A stretch of DNA of 64,000 bases, taken from contig JAAAOJ010000031.1 of assembly GCA_009908915.1 (NCBI GenBank), forward strand, positions 1 through 64,000, given 5' to 3'. Each line of letters begins with the position of its first letter. The stretch's first letter is position 1. The notes beneath the pieces are model-generated. The model did no database searches. It saw only the letters and a program-made list of their open reading frames with translations, and had not been told where the DNA came from. A program made the position numbers and the translations under genes. This DNA comes from Planctomycetota bacterium (GTDB lineage Bacteria; Planctomycetota; Phycisphaerae; SM23-33). Of the stretch, positions 8,774-17,341 are shown piece by piece.

Positions 8774-9328
8774 TCAGGCGATGGGTTTCCGGTCGTGCTT
8801 GCGGCGAATCTGCTGGGCGGCGGTCAGTGCGTGGCGGTCGGCCTTGATGATGCGGGTGAGATTGCCCGTTGAAATGCCCACGGCGGCGGCGACGTCCGAA
8901 AGTCGCCCCCGGCAGGCGTCCAACAGGTCCAGCAGCCAAGCCACAACCAGCCAGTAGCGATGGTCCTTGCGTCCGACCTGCATCTGCCGCGGCGCCTTGG
9001 ACGTGTGGACCTTGGACCTGGGACTGAAGCAGCAGTCCAGCACGAACGCCGGCGGCTCGGCTGCCGGATCGACGGGACGGCGACGTCGCGTGGCCAGGTG
9101 TATCCGCAGGCGTGTCAGTGCCCGTCGCTTGTTCTCGTGCTGCGAGCGGGATTCCTCCGCCGTCGCCACCATGCCCGTCGGCACATGCCGCAGCCGCACC
9201 GCGGAACTGGTTTTGTTGCGGTGCTGCCCGCCCGGCCCGGACGCCCGGTACGTGTCGACCTGGCAGTCGGCCAGCAGATCGTCGGGCTCGGCGGCGAGGA
9301 GGGCGTAGATGTTGGGCTCATCGGCCAT
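8774..9328 (-). CDS. Release-factor-like GGQ domain protein
   Basis: A 184-residue protein with a class I release factor GGQ motif ([15 protein letters not shown] at residues 33-35). This is the loop that triggers peptidyl-tRNA hydrolysis in the ribosome. It lacks the codon-recognition domains of RF1/RF2, so it resembles the short rescue-type or 'peptide chain release factor-like' proteins (ArfB-like). The C-terminal half is basic and contains a segment [19 protein letters not shown], which looks like a helix-turn-helix, unusual for ArfB. The ATG at 9328 was chosen; a TG-A-TACCAT extended -10 ends 8 bases before it, so the mRNA may be leaderless. A role in ribosome rescue is likely, but which substrate is unknown. 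Confidence 0.8.
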   Translation of the reverse strand: MADEPNIYALLAAEPDDLLADCQVDTYRASGPGGQHRNKTSSAVRLRHVPTGMVATAEESRSQHENKRRALTRLRIHLATRRRRPVDPAAEPPAFVLDCCFSPRSKVHTSKAPRQMQVGRKDHRYWLVVAWLLDLLDACRGRLSDVAAAVGISTGNLTRIIKADRHALTAAQQIRRKHDRKPIA

Positions 9329-9391
9329 GGCGAGGCATGGTATCACGCCGGGCCTTTGCGGGCCAGCGCCGAAAGTGTCCCGGCGGACACC

Positions 9392-9420
9392 TTGTCAGTT
9401 TTTCGCATCGCGGATACAAT
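9392..9420 (+). promoter_or_regulatory. Strong sigma-70-like promoter for the TPR gene
   Basis: TTGTCA (9392-9397), a 17-base spacer and TACAAT (9415-9420) match consensus at five of six in both boxes. The predicted start near 9427 leaves a leader of about 145 bases before the TPR gene. It is divergent from the release-factor-like gene. Confidence 0.65.
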
Positions 9421-9571
9421 AGCGACATCAGAGGCATTACCTTTGTACATGTCTTCTGACGCGCGCCGCTGTGTACGAAGGCGTAGCAGCTGCCGCCGGC
9501 GAAGGCCACGCGAGGCCCGCCGGGTCGAGGCATAGCCCGGCGTCCTGGAACGCCACCGGAAGAAACCAGTC

Positions 9572-10927
9572 ATGAACGAGTGGATCAACGGAGAATCCCG
9601 CGTCGAGCGTGCCCAGCAGTTGTACCGCCAGGGCCGTTGGCTCGAAGCGGCTGCCGAACTGCGGGCGGCGATCGAGGGAAATCCGTACAATGCGGCGTGG
9701 CATTTCAACCTTGGGCTGACACTGGAAGCGCTGGAAGACTACGACGCGGCCTGCAGGGCCTACCGCCAGGCCACCGAACTCGATCCGACGGATATCGAAA
9801 CGCTCAACTGTCTCGGCGTGAACCTCACCCGTATCGGCCAGTATGCCGGGAGCCTGCGCTGCTTCGAACGCATCGAGAAGATCGACGCCACGTACGAACC
9901 ATGCTACTGCAATCGGATCGTTACGTACACGGAAATGGGGCAGCATTGTGAGGCCGAACTGATGTTCTATATGGCCCGGCAGGTCGTCGACGAATGCCCG
10001 CTGTGCTACTTCAACATCGGCAGCAGTTTCTACGCGCGGCGAGACTACACCCGCGCGATCGACTGCTGGCAGCGGACGCTGGAAATCGACGCCACGCATC
10101 CCCAGGCCCACGCCCGCATTGCCGACGCCTACTGGGCCACCGGTAAACTCGCCGAGGCGCGCGAGCATTACCAGGTCGAGCTTGAACTGTCCGGTAACGA
10201 TGCCGACGCCTTGCTCGACCTCGGCGAGGTCCTGCTGGAGATGGGCGACCTCGAAGGCGCCGAAGCGAAATTCCGCACCGCCCTGAAACTCTCGCCTGAC
10301 ATTGTGTCGGCCTACTACTGCCTCGGCGAATTGCACCAGAAGCGCGGCGACTTCACGGCGGCAGAGTGCTGCTACCGCAAGGTGCTCCAACTCGACCCCG
10401 ACTGCGGCGGCGTGCATGCCGGGCTGGCCCGGGCGCTGCTCTCCCAGGGCGGGCGGGCCAATCGCGACCAGGCCGCCCGGCACCTCATTGCCGAAATGCG
10501 GCGCTGCGGCGACGACTTGCAGACCCTCCAGGACATCGGTGAACTGCTCATCGAGGCGCGGCTGAACGACAAGGCCCACAGCGTGCTGACACGCGTGGTC
10601 GAGATCGCCCCCGACGACGCCCACGCCCTGCACAATCTGGCCGTCAGTTGTTTCATCATGGACGACCTCGACCAGGGCATCCGCCACTGCCGCAAGGCCC
10701 TGAAGATCAAACCCGAGTATCCGCTGGCGCTGTACAACCTGGCGCTGGCACACATGCAGAAGGGCCAGGATACCCGCGCCCGTCGCTATGCCCAACGGGC
10801 CATGATCATCGCCCCGCAGGATGCCAGTATCCGCCAACTCAGCGCGAAACTGGGCGTTGGCGGATTGCTGAGCCGTCTGCGAACCAAGCTCGTCTCGCGG
10901 TGGCAACGCCGCGACTCCGCGTGTTGA
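9572..10927 (+). CDS. Tetratricopeptide repeat protein
   Basis: A 451-residue protein built almost entirely of TPR units (about ten), recognisable from repeated W/Y-x-LG...A...Y..A-x-P spacing, for example from residues 11-44, 45-78 and 320-390. It is rich in Cys for a TPR protein (CYCN, CPLCY near residues 112-150). It has no signal peptide or membrane segment, so it is probably a cytoplasmic scaffold. The ATG follows a CGGAAG ribosome site. It stands alone between divergent and downstream units. The partner cannot be inferred. The C-terminal 40 residues are basic. Confidence 0.85.
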   Translation: MNEWINGESRVERAQQLYRQGRWLEAAAELRAAIEGNPYNAAWHFNLGLTLEALEDYDAACRAYRQATELDPTDIETLNCLGVNLTRIGQYAGSLRCFERIEKIDATYEPCYCNRIVTYTEMGQHCEAELMFYMARQVVDECPLCYFNIGSSFYARRDYTRAIDCWQRTLEIDATHPQAHARIADAYWATGKLAEAREHYQVELELSGNDADALLDLGEVLLEMGDLEGAEAKFRTALKLSPDIVSAYYCLGELHQKRGDFTAAECCYRKVLQLDPDCGGVHAGLARALLSQGGRANRDQAARHLIAEMRRCGDDLQTLQDIGELLIEARLNDKAHSVLTRVVEIAPDDAHALHNLAVSCFIMDDLDQGIRHCRKALKIKPEYPLALYNLALAHMQKGQDTRARRYAQRAMIIAPQDASIRQLSAKLGVGGLLSRLRTKLVSRWQRRDSAC

Positions 10928-11036
10928 TCTGACATCCCCGCTTCGGTATAACCGTCATCATCTGCCGCATGGGATCCTGTACGTCCATACGGCGGACCGC
11001 CACAACGCGTGAACGCATGCATTGGATTGTGCGCGG

Positions 11037-11187
11037 CGGAGCACCTGCTCTGCCGCGGAAAGAGGCGGTGTCCTCCATCCAAGACGACGCAGGCGATGGA
11101 GCGCCTGTTCCACCATCCACGAATGCAGGCAAACGATCGATGCGGTGCAGCCGTGCCAGCGGCATCCTTTTGGAAGTACTACACCGC
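11037..11187. repeat. Composite dispersed repeat, copy A
   Basis: This copy contains two imperfect palindromes of the type GGAGCACCTGCTCC (11037-11052 and 11096-11113) and a 46-bp core at 11142-11187. The core starts GCGGTGCAGCCGTGCCAGC and ends CACCGC, so its ends are inverted repeats. The same arrangement recurs at 22801-22947, with the 46-bp core at identical length. It fills most of the 309-base gap between the TPR and dehydrogenase genes. Confidence 0.75.
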
Positions 11188-11236
11188 GCACGTTCGTACC
11201 CGATCACCAGCGAGCCGCCGAACGGCCGGAGCCATC

Positions 11237-12190
11237 ATGCCCGAAAAGCCCACCGTACTCGTAACCGAACAGCTTCAGACGCCGGCGATGGACTATCTCC
11301 ATGAGCACGCCGAGGTCATCGAAGCAACGCCCGAGACCGTCGCCGACCACATCGGCCAGGCCGACGGACTGGTCGTGCGAACGTATACGATCGTCCATGA
11401 CGAACTGCTGGACAAGGCGCCGACGCTGAAGGTCGTCGGCCGCGCCGGCGTGGCCCTGGACAACATCGACGTGCCCGCCTGTCGCGCACGCGGCGTCGAG
11501 GTCGTTCACACGCCCGCCGCCAACACGCTGGCCGTCGTCGACTACGTGACGTATCACCTCGTCGCGATGAACCGGCGATTCTGGCCGTTCAGCCAGGCGA
11601 TGAGCGGCGAGGAGTTCCACGCTACCCGCAAGCAGACCTACGGCCGTTTCCTGGCCGACTGTACGCTGGGCATCATCGGCGTTGGTCGCATCGGCAGCCG
11701 CGTCGGCCGAATCGCCCAGGCGATGCGGATGCGCGTGTGGGGCAACGACATTCTCCCGCCCGAGGCGCTCGACGTCGACTACCCCATCGAGTGGGCGAGT
11801 TTCGACGAGGTGTTGGCCGCCAGCGACATCGTCACCATTCACGTGCCGCTGACCGACGAAACGCGAAGGTTCATCGACGCCGCCGCTATCGCGAAGATGA
11901 CCGACGGTGTGCAGTTCATCAATGCCGCCCGGGGCGGATGCGTGGACTACGACGCGCTGGGCGAGGCCTTGCGATCCGGCAAGGTGGCCGACGCCGTCAT
12001 CGACTGTCACCACCCCGAGCCGCCGCCGGTGGACTATGCGCTGCTGGGGCTGGACAACGCGACGCTGACACCCCACGTCGCCGCCTGCGTGCCCAAGGCC
12101 AAACTCAACATGTCCATGGTGGTCACCGACGTGCTGGCCGTCATCGACGGCCGCCAGCCGGAATACCCCGCCGCCGAAGGCACGTTCTGA
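11237..12190 (+). CDS. D-isomer 2-hydroxyacid dehydrogenase family protein
   Basis: A 317-residue NAD-dependent oxidoreductase related to phosphoglycerate dehydrogenase. The nucleotide-binding motif GVGRIGSRVG lies near residues 146-155. The conserved segment INAARGG (about 228) supplies the catalytic Arg, and the His is in TPHVAA (about 279). The substrate-binding part carries NTLAVVDYVTYHLVAMNRR. There is no C-terminal ACT domain, so it is not a full-length allosteric SerA. The ATG at 11237 has a CGGAG site 6 bases upstream; a longer frame upstream consists of repeat DNA. The substrate is unknown; serine biosynthesis, glyoxylate or other D-hydroxyacids are possible. Confidence 0.85.
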   Translation: MPEKPTVLVTEQLQTPAMDYLHEHAEVIEATPETVADHIGQADGLVVRTYTIVHDELLDKAPTLKVVGRAGVALDNIDVPACRARGVEVVHTPAANTLAVVDYVTYHLVAMNRRFWPFSQAMSGEEFHATRKQTYGRFLADCTLGIIGVGRIGSRVGRIAQAMRMRVWGNDILPPEALDVDYPIEWASFDEVLAASDIVTIHVPLTDETRRFIDAAAIAKMTDGVQFINAARGGCVDYDALGEALRSGKVADAVIDCHHPEPPPVDYALLGLDNATLTPHVAACVPKAKLNMSMVVTDVLAVIDGRQPEYPAAEGTF

Positions 12191-12382
12191 TACGCAGCGC
12201 ACAAACGACTTGTGCGGTCCAGGATCCGTTGCACCTGAATATGGTATGACAGGGCGGGCAAAGCCGGTACCGTCGTGAGGTTGAGCGGGGGCATTATTCG
12301 CTGTGGGAGCATCCCGGCGGGTGTTTCGGTCGTTTGACGAGGGGGAGCCGATTGCGGTGTGGCCAAGAAACTGGGCTTCGGG

Positions 12383-12548
12383 CTTCCAGCCCCCGTGTGG
12401 CGAAGGCATGTTGTGATGACGTCGCTCAAGATCCTCAGCGTCGCCTTCCAGCCCGCGCGTGGCGAAGGCATCTTGCCTTCCTTCCTTCCTTCGTCCGCTG
12501 TGTCCAGACGCGGCCAAGATGGCCGCGAGACGCGCAGGCAAGATGCCT
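12383..12548. repeat. Intergenic repeat block upstream of lipA
   Basis: The 440-base gap between the dehydrogenase and lipA holds a 62-bp direct repeat containing CTTCCAG...TGGCGAAGGCAT (starting at 12383 and 12445). It also holds an 11-bp perfect inverted repeat GGCATCTTGCC/GGCAAGATGCC spanning about 12469-12548. Inside the latter is the palindrome GCGGCCAAGATGGCCGC and a CTTC-rich run. The structure looks like a decayed MITE or REP-type element. No gene is supported here. Confidence 0.6.
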
Positions 12549-12595
12549 GGGACACGAACACCGCAACCGGCTCGTTCCGACGAGGGCGCCGGGCC

Positions 12596-12625
12596 GTGAC
12601 ATCAGTGCTGCGATTCTGCTACACT
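12596..12625 (+). promoter_or_regulatory. Promoter of lipA with -10 box abutting the start codon
   Basis: GTGACA (12596-12601), an 18-base spacer and an extended -10 TG-C-TACACT (-10 at 12620-12625) lie directly before lipA. Only six bases, GGAGGC, separate the -10 from the ATG at 12632. The predicted transcription start falls on or within a base or two of the ATG, so the mRNA may be leaderless. The GGAGG before the ATG is too close (1 base) to serve as a normal Shine-Dalgarno. Confidence 0.55.
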
Positions 12626-12631
12626 GGAGGC

Positions 12632-13630
12632 ATGATCGAACGATCCGCCAACACGCCTCGCCGGCGCCTGCCGCCGTGGCTGAAGCGGCGCCTGCCGGCC
12701 GGCCAGGCCGCCCGACGCATCAAGGACGTCCAAGCCATGCTCGACGAGTTGAAGCTCGCGACGGTCTGCAACGGCGCGCACTGTCCCAATCGTGGCGAGT
12801 GCTATGCCAGCGGAACGGCCACCTTCCTGATCCTCGGCAACACCTGTACGCGCGCCTGTGGCTTCTGCGCGATCGACCATCGCGCCCCCGGCCCGCCCCG
12901 ACCTGACGAACCGGACGCCGTCGCCGAAGCCGCCCACCGTATGGACCTGAAATATGTCGTCATCACCAGCGTCACGCGGGACGACCTGCCGGACGGCGGG
13001 GCGGGACACTTCGCCGCGACCATCCAGGCCGTTCGCCAGCGACGCAACGAGGCACGCATCGAGGTCCTCGTGCCCGACTTCCAAGGCAGCGAGGCCGCCA
13101 TCGATACCGTCCTGGCCGCACGGCCGGACGTGTTCAACCACAACGTCGAGACCGTCCCGCGCCTTTACGCGGACGTGCGTCCGCAGGCCGACTACGCCCA
13201 GTCGCTGGCCGTGCTGGCCCGGGCGAAACAGCGGGCGGTGCAACGGGCAACGAACACGCTGACCAAGAGCGGCCTGATGGTGGGCGTAGGCGAACGTGAC
13301 GAGGAAGTCGAGGCCGTCCTGGCCGACCTCCGCGAGGTGGCCTGCGACATGCTGACCATCGGCCAGTACCTCGCGCCGTCGGATGCCCATGTGCCGGTCG
13401 CGCGGTTCGTCACGCCCGAGCAGTTCGATGCCTGGGAGGCGATGGCCCGCGAGAAGGGCTTCGCCGCGGCCGCCTGCGGCCCGTTCGTCCGCAGCAGCTA
13501 TCACGCCAAAGAAGTCTTCGAGACGGGACAGTCGCTTACAACCGCACCCACCGGACCGCACACGTCCGCGAGGGTGGAACGAAACCCCTCTGGCCCTCCG
13601 GGCCGACCTCTCCCAAAGCCAGATGCGTAA
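12632..13630 (+). CDS. lipA: Lipoyl synthase LipA
   Basis: A 332-residue radical SAM enzyme that inserts two sulfurs into octanoyl groups on lipoyl domains of 2-oxoacid dehydrogenases and the glycine cleavage H protein. The auxiliary [4Fe-4S] cluster cysteines form [12 protein letters not shown] at about 46-57. The radical SAM motif CTRACGFC lies at about 72-79. The C-terminal FVRSSYHA segment supplies the serine ligand at about residue 287. Motifs [10 protein letters not shown] and [10 protein letters not shown] are also intact. The last 30 or so residues are an unrelated Pro/Arg-rich tail. The ATG at 12632 matches where E. coli LipA homology begins. No lipB lies alongside. Confidence 0.96.
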   Translation: MIERSANTPRRRLPPWLKRRLPAGQAARRIKDVQAMLDELKLATVCNGAHCPNRGECYASGTATFLILGNTCTRACGFCAIDHRAPGPPRPDEPDAVAEAAHRMDLKYVVITSVTRDDLPDGGAGHFAATIQAVRQRRNEARIEVLVPDFQGSEAAIDTVLAARPDVFNHNVETVPRLYADVRPQADYAQSLAVLARAKQRAVQRATNTLTKSGLMVGVGERDEEVEAVLADLREVACDMLTIGQYLAPSDAHVPVARFVTPEQFDAWEAMAREKGFAAAACGPFVRSSYHAKEVFETGQSLTTAPTGPHTSARVERNPSGPPGRPLPKPDA

Positions 13631-13829
13631 GAACGGTCAATGGTCATAGCCGCTGGTCATTGTGGCGCCGGACTTGGCCAGTCCCTTGAATCTCTCTTGC
13701 GTTTGGTATCGAATTTCACCATCCTAACAGTCACCGTCTGTTTGAAAACCCATCGCGTCGCGAGGCCGCGGCATTTTTCTATAGATGGGCTGCTAGCGTA
13801 CCTGCAATGTCCTTCCGTGCGAGATATTC

Positions 13830-15389
13830 ATGAGCGAGACTTATTACGTAACGACGCCGATCTACTACGTTAACGACGTGCCGCACATCGGGCATTCCTA
13901 CACCACGATTGCCGCCGACGTGTTGGCCCGGTTCTTCCGTGCCGCCGGTCGCGACGTGCGGTTTCTCACCGGCACGGATGAGCACGGCGTCAAGATCTAT
14001 AAAGCCGCCCAGGAAAGGAACATGGGCCCCGACGAACTCGGCGATCAGGTCGTCGTGCATTTCCAGCAGCTCTGGGACGACCTGAACATCTCACACGACG
14101 ATTTCATACGCACGACCGAGGACCGCCACGAGAAGCGCGTCCAGAAGCTCGTGCAGACGCTCCTTGACGCCGACGAGATTTACAAGGGCCAGTACGAAGG
14201 CTGGTACGACGAAGGCCAGGAAGAATACGTCACCGAGACGACGGCCAAGGCAAACAACTACAACAGCGCGATCAACGGCAAGCCGCTCGTGCGGTACAGT
14301 GAGGCCAACTGGTTCTTCCGGCTGGGCAAATGGGCGCCGAAACTTATCGAGCACATCGAGGCCAAGGCGGATTTCATCCAGCCGGCGGCCCGTCGCAGCG
14401 AGGTCCTCAGTAAACTCAAGCAGGGCGTCGACGACCTGTGCATCAGCCGCAACAAGACCAAGTTGCCTTGGGGCGTCGAGATGCCGAACGACCCGAACTA
14501 CGTCGTTTACGTCTGGATCGACGCGCTGAGCAACTACCTCAATGCCCTCGGTCTGCCGGAAATCGGCGATGAGTTCGACGGCAAGTTCGCGAAGTACTGG
14601 CCCGCCACGGTGCATCTCATCGGCAAGGATATTCTGTGGTTCCATGCCGTCTACTGGCCATGCATCCTGCTGGCGGCCGGCTACGATCTGCCCATGTGCG
14701 TCTATGCCCACGGATGGTGGACCTCCGAGGGCAAGAAGATGTCCAAGAGCCTCGGCAACTTCATCAGCCGCGAGGAAATCGCGGAGATCTGCGGGGATTA
14801 TCACCGCGACGTCTACCGCTACTACCTGCTGCGAGCCGTCAACTTTGGCGGCGACGGCGACTTCAGCCGCGAGATGTTCAAGCAGACCTACAACGCCGAC
14901 CTCGCCAACGGCGTGGGCAACCTGCTGAGTCGCACGATCAACATGATCGGGCGATACTTCGATGGCGAAGTGCCGCAGCCTGCCGCTGACGTCGAGGAAA
15001 CCGCGGCGGTCACGGGTGCGGCCGAGGCCCTGCGTACCGAGGCGGAGAGGCATCTCGAGAGCTGCTCGTTCGGCCGCTACATCGACAGCGTCCTGACGCT
15101 GGTCGACGCGGCAAACGGGTACATCGAGGTCACCGAGCCGTTCAAGCTGGCCAAGGACGACTCGCAGCGCGACCGGCTGTCTACGATCATGAACGCTTGC
15201 GGCGAGGCCTGCCGCCTGATCCTGACGTATCTCGCCCCGGTCATGCCGGAGAAGGCCGCCGAGGGCCTCGCTGCCATGGGCGTCGATGCCGACGAGACCA
15301 CGCCGCTGGCCGAGCGCGGCCAGTGGGGCCGGATCGCCGCCGGCACGACCGTCACGAAAATTGACCCGCTCTTCCCGCGAAAACAGTAG
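13830..15389 (+). CDS. metG: Methionyl-tRNA synthetase
   Basis: A 519-residue class I aminoacyl-tRNA synthetase charging tRNA-Met. The HIGH motif is at residues 19-22 and KMSKS at about 303-307. The connective peptide has no zinc cysteines (the region YEGWYDEGQEEYV replaces the CxxC knuckle), so it belongs to the zinc-free group. The anticodon-binding domain follows, ending near residue 510. The C-terminal tRNA-binding/dimerisation domain seen in longer MetRS proteins is absent. The ATG has little Shine-Dalgarno. A short PVC-type hypothetical gene follows. Confidence 0.96.
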   Translation: MSETYYVTTPIYYVNDVPHIGHSYTTIAADVLARFFRAAGRDVRFLTGTDEHGVKIYKAAQERNMGPDELGDQVVVHFQQLWDDLNISHDDFIRTTEDRHEKRVQKLVQTLLDADEIYKGQYEGWYDEGQEEYVTETTAKANNYNSAINGKPLVRYSEANWFFRLGKWAPKLIEHIEAKADFIQPAARRSEVLSKLKQGVDDLCISRNKTKLPWGVEMPNDPNYVVYVWIDALSNYLNALGLPEIGDEFDGKFAKYWPATVHLIGKDILWFHAVYWPCILLAAGYDLPMCVYAHGWWTSEGKKMSKSLGNFISREEIAEICGDYHRDVYRYYLLRAVNFGGDGDFSREMFKQTYNADLANGVGNLLSRTINMIGRYFDGEVPQPAADVEETAAVTGAAEALRTEAERHLESCSFGRYIDSVLTLVDAANGYIEVTEPFKLAKDDSQRDRLSTIMNACGEACRLILTYLAPVMPEKAAEGLAAMGVDADETTPLAERGQWGRIAAGTTVTKIDPLFPRKQ

Positions 15390-15592
15390 AATGGCCGTCG
15401 GACCCCCTCAAGGGGAGGGTTGCCCTGAGCTTGCCGAACGGGCATGCGAGCCGCCGGCCGGAGAAGACCTGCACCCAATCTCTTCCCGCGGAGAGCGGAG
15501 CAGACGACAAAAAGAACGGCCGATGGAAAACAGAAAACAGGAAGCAGAAGACCCTCACCGGGCCGTCCCGCCAGGTAGAGCGATGGAGTTCC

Positions 15593-16027
15593 ATGCACGA
15601 CGAAGACCCGCAATTTGACCCCGACGAACTAGGCGACGCCGGCGCGGACGCCCCCCAGGCGAGCATCGAGCAGGTGATTCACGAGGACGGCCGATATCGC
15701 CCGGAGGCGTTCGGCTTTCTTCACGAGGGCCTGGCGCGAGCGGTGCAGAATGTCTACGGCGAGAAGGCCGGGCCGGGTGGTCACGTCAGCGGCCGGCAGT
15801 TGTGTCTGTCGCTGCGGGACCTGGCGTGCGAACGCTACGGCATGCTCGCGCCGGTGGTGCTACGTCGCTGGGGCATCCGCGAGAGCATCGATTTCGGCAA
15901 CATGGTCTATCTGCTGATCGATAACGGCTTCATGCGAAAGACCGACGAGGACAGTATCGAGGACTTCCGCGATGTGTTCGATGTGGCGAAGGATTTCGAC
16001 CCGGGCGAGATTCGCCTGAGCGAGTGA
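15593..16027 (+). CDS. Small conserved protein resembling the Minf_1886 family
   Basis: A 144-residue soluble protein without signal or membrane helices. It has an acidic N-terminus, then a compact domain with HVSGRQLCLSLRDLACERYG and a mid-part RRWGIRESIDFGNMVYLLI. It resembles, from memory, a short family restricted to Planctomycetes and Verrucomicrobia (Minf_1886 type), which has no known function. The ATG at 15593 is supported by GGAG five bases upstream. The 200 bases before it hold GC-rich hairpins (GGACCCCCTCAAGGGG-like) and no other gene. This family supports the taxonomic guess for the window. Confidence 0.75.
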   Translation: MHDEDPQFDPDELGDAGADAPQASIEQVIHEDGRYRPEAFGFLHEGLARAVQNVYGEKAGPGGHVSGRQLCLSLRDLACERYGMLAPVVLRRWGIRESIDFGNMVYLLIDNGFMRKTDEDSIEDFRDVFDVAKDFDPGEIRLSE

Positions 16028-16054
16028 GCCTTTGACCCACGTTCAACGACACCC

Positions 16055-16228
16055 ATGGCAGGTAAGAAAAACACGCAACGCCCCGCACCGACGCCCGTGG
16101 ATCTCCACGACGGCATCCCGGATCGTGCGCCCCAGCCGTCGTGCCGGCGTCTTCTGGCGGTTGTGCTGATTTTTGCGGCGTGGCTGTTGTTCCTGGCCAG
16201 TTGTCTGCTGGCCGGAGGCCAGGCGTGA
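16055..16228 (+). CDS. Small single-pass membrane protein (57 aa)
   Basis: A short frame starting MAGKKNTQRP with a basic, proline-rich N-terminus of about 30 residues. One hydrophobic helix follows (LLAVVLIFAAWLLFLASCLL, about residues 34-53) and a three- or four-residue tail. The positive-inside rule places the N-terminus in the cytoplasm. It begins 27 bases after the preceding gene and ends 43 bases before the amidase lipoprotein gene, in the same direction. It may assist an envelope process, but no family was recognised. The ribosome site is weak. Confidence 0.55.
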   Translation: MAGKKNTQRPAPTPVDLHDGIPDRAPQPSCRRLLAVVLIFAAWLLFLASCLLAGGQA

Positions 16229-16271
16229 GGACAACAAATGTTCTGCGCACAAGTTGATTGAGGCAAGCGTC

Positions 16272-17261
16272 ATGATGATCATTCTCTCCCGCATTCACCC
16301 GTTGCTGTTGGCGGCCATGCTGGCATGGCTGGCGGCGGCCGGTGTCGGTTGCGAGGAAATGTCGCTCAGCTGGGGCCTTCATGAGCGTTCTGTCGCCCCG
16401 AAGCGTCCAGTCGACCGGCCGATTACGGTCAACCAACTCGCGCGGCGGCTGGACCTGACGGTCATCCAGCCCGGGCCGGACATTGTGCGTTTGCAGAACC
16501 GGGCCAATACCGTCACGATCTTTGCCGACCCGTACGGGTCGGCCTACGTCAATGGCGACCGCGTGCCGTCCGGCGGGCGCATCGAGCTGGCCGGCCCGTC
16601 CCTGATGGTACCCGCCACGCTTGTCGACAACATCCGCAACGCCATGCACACCGAAGCGCCGCCACCCAGGCCGACGCCGAAGCCGGATCCACTGAGTGGC
16701 CGACGCTGGCTGGGGACGGTCGTCCTCGATGCCGGGCACGGCGGCAAGGACCCCGGCGCGATGGGTGCCGGTGGCGATCGCGAGGCGGACATCGTCCTGG
16801 GCGTGACGCGTGAGGCGGCGACGATGTTGCAGCACCGTGGTATCAAGGTGCTGCTGACGCGCGATGACGATACGTTTGTCGAGCTGGACGACCGCGTGAG
16901 CTTTGCCGGACGGCACCGGCCGGACCTGTTCGTCAGCATCCACGTGGATGCGGCGGGCAACACACAGGCGCGAGGCTATACCGTCTACGTGCCGCGTCGC
17001 GCCGCGGAAGATTCGCCGTCCGAGCAGGCGGGCGAGCGCATCGCTCGCGGCCTGGAGCGGGTCGTGGCCGTCAGCCGTGGCGTGCGGCGGCATGCGAAGA
17101 ATCTCCGCGTGCTCGAGAAGACCTCCGTGCCGGCCGTGCTGGTGGAACTCGGCTTCATAACGAACGCCGGGGAGTGTCGCCTGCTGTTGCGGCGGGAGTA
17201 TCAGGCCCGCCTCGCGGGCGCGTTGGTCGGTGGCATCGAGGCCTGGCTGAAGCAGCGCTGA
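16272..17261 (+). CDS. N-acetylmuramoyl-L-alanine amidase (Amidase_3), lipoprotein
   Basis: A 329-residue zinc amidase that cleaves the bond between muramic acid and the peptide stem. Residues 1-27 form a lipoprotein-type signal ending AAAGVGC. An N-terminal beta-rich domain (about 40-125) follows and then a proline linker. The Amidase_3 domain contains zinc ligands in DAGHGGKDPGA (His near 157), the Glu in DREADIVL (about 170) and the His in SIHVDA (about 222), plus the catalytic Glu in VELGF (about 290). It probably works in cell separation or turnover at the outer membrane or periplasm. The TolC-like gene follows 80 bases later. Confidence 0.9.
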   Translation: MMIILSRIHPLLLAAMLAWLAAAGVGCEEMSLSWGLHERSVAPKRPVDRPITVNQLARRLDLTVIQPGPDIVRLQNRANTVTIFADPYGSAYVNGDRVPSGGRIELAGPSLMVPATLVDNIRNAMHTEAPPPRPTPKPDPLSGRRWLGTVVLDAGHGGKDPGAMGAGGDREADIVLGVTREAATMLQHRGIKVLLTRDDDTFVELDDRVSFAGRHRPDLFVSIHVDAAGNTQARGYTVYVPRRAAEDSPSEQAGERIARGLERVVAVSRGVRRHAKNLRVLEKTSVPAVLVELGFITNAGECRLLLRREYQARLAGALVGGIEAWLKQR

Positions 17262-17341
17262 GCGGCCGCGATTGTCCTCGGATTCTCGCTGTACGCGGCG
17301 GGTGTCGTCGGCTATTATATCGGCCTTGTATGAGGAACCCG

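Noticed and set aside
8644-8847. Plus-strand 67-codon ORF with GGAG before its ATG
   Set aside because: It overlaps the release-factor-like gene and lacks any motif; the same gap carries minus-strand promoter boxes.
9437-10906. Long minus-strand open frame across the TPR gene
   Set aside because: It mirrors the plus-strand TPR gene; it has no domain, and GC-rich codons readily leave the opposite frame open.
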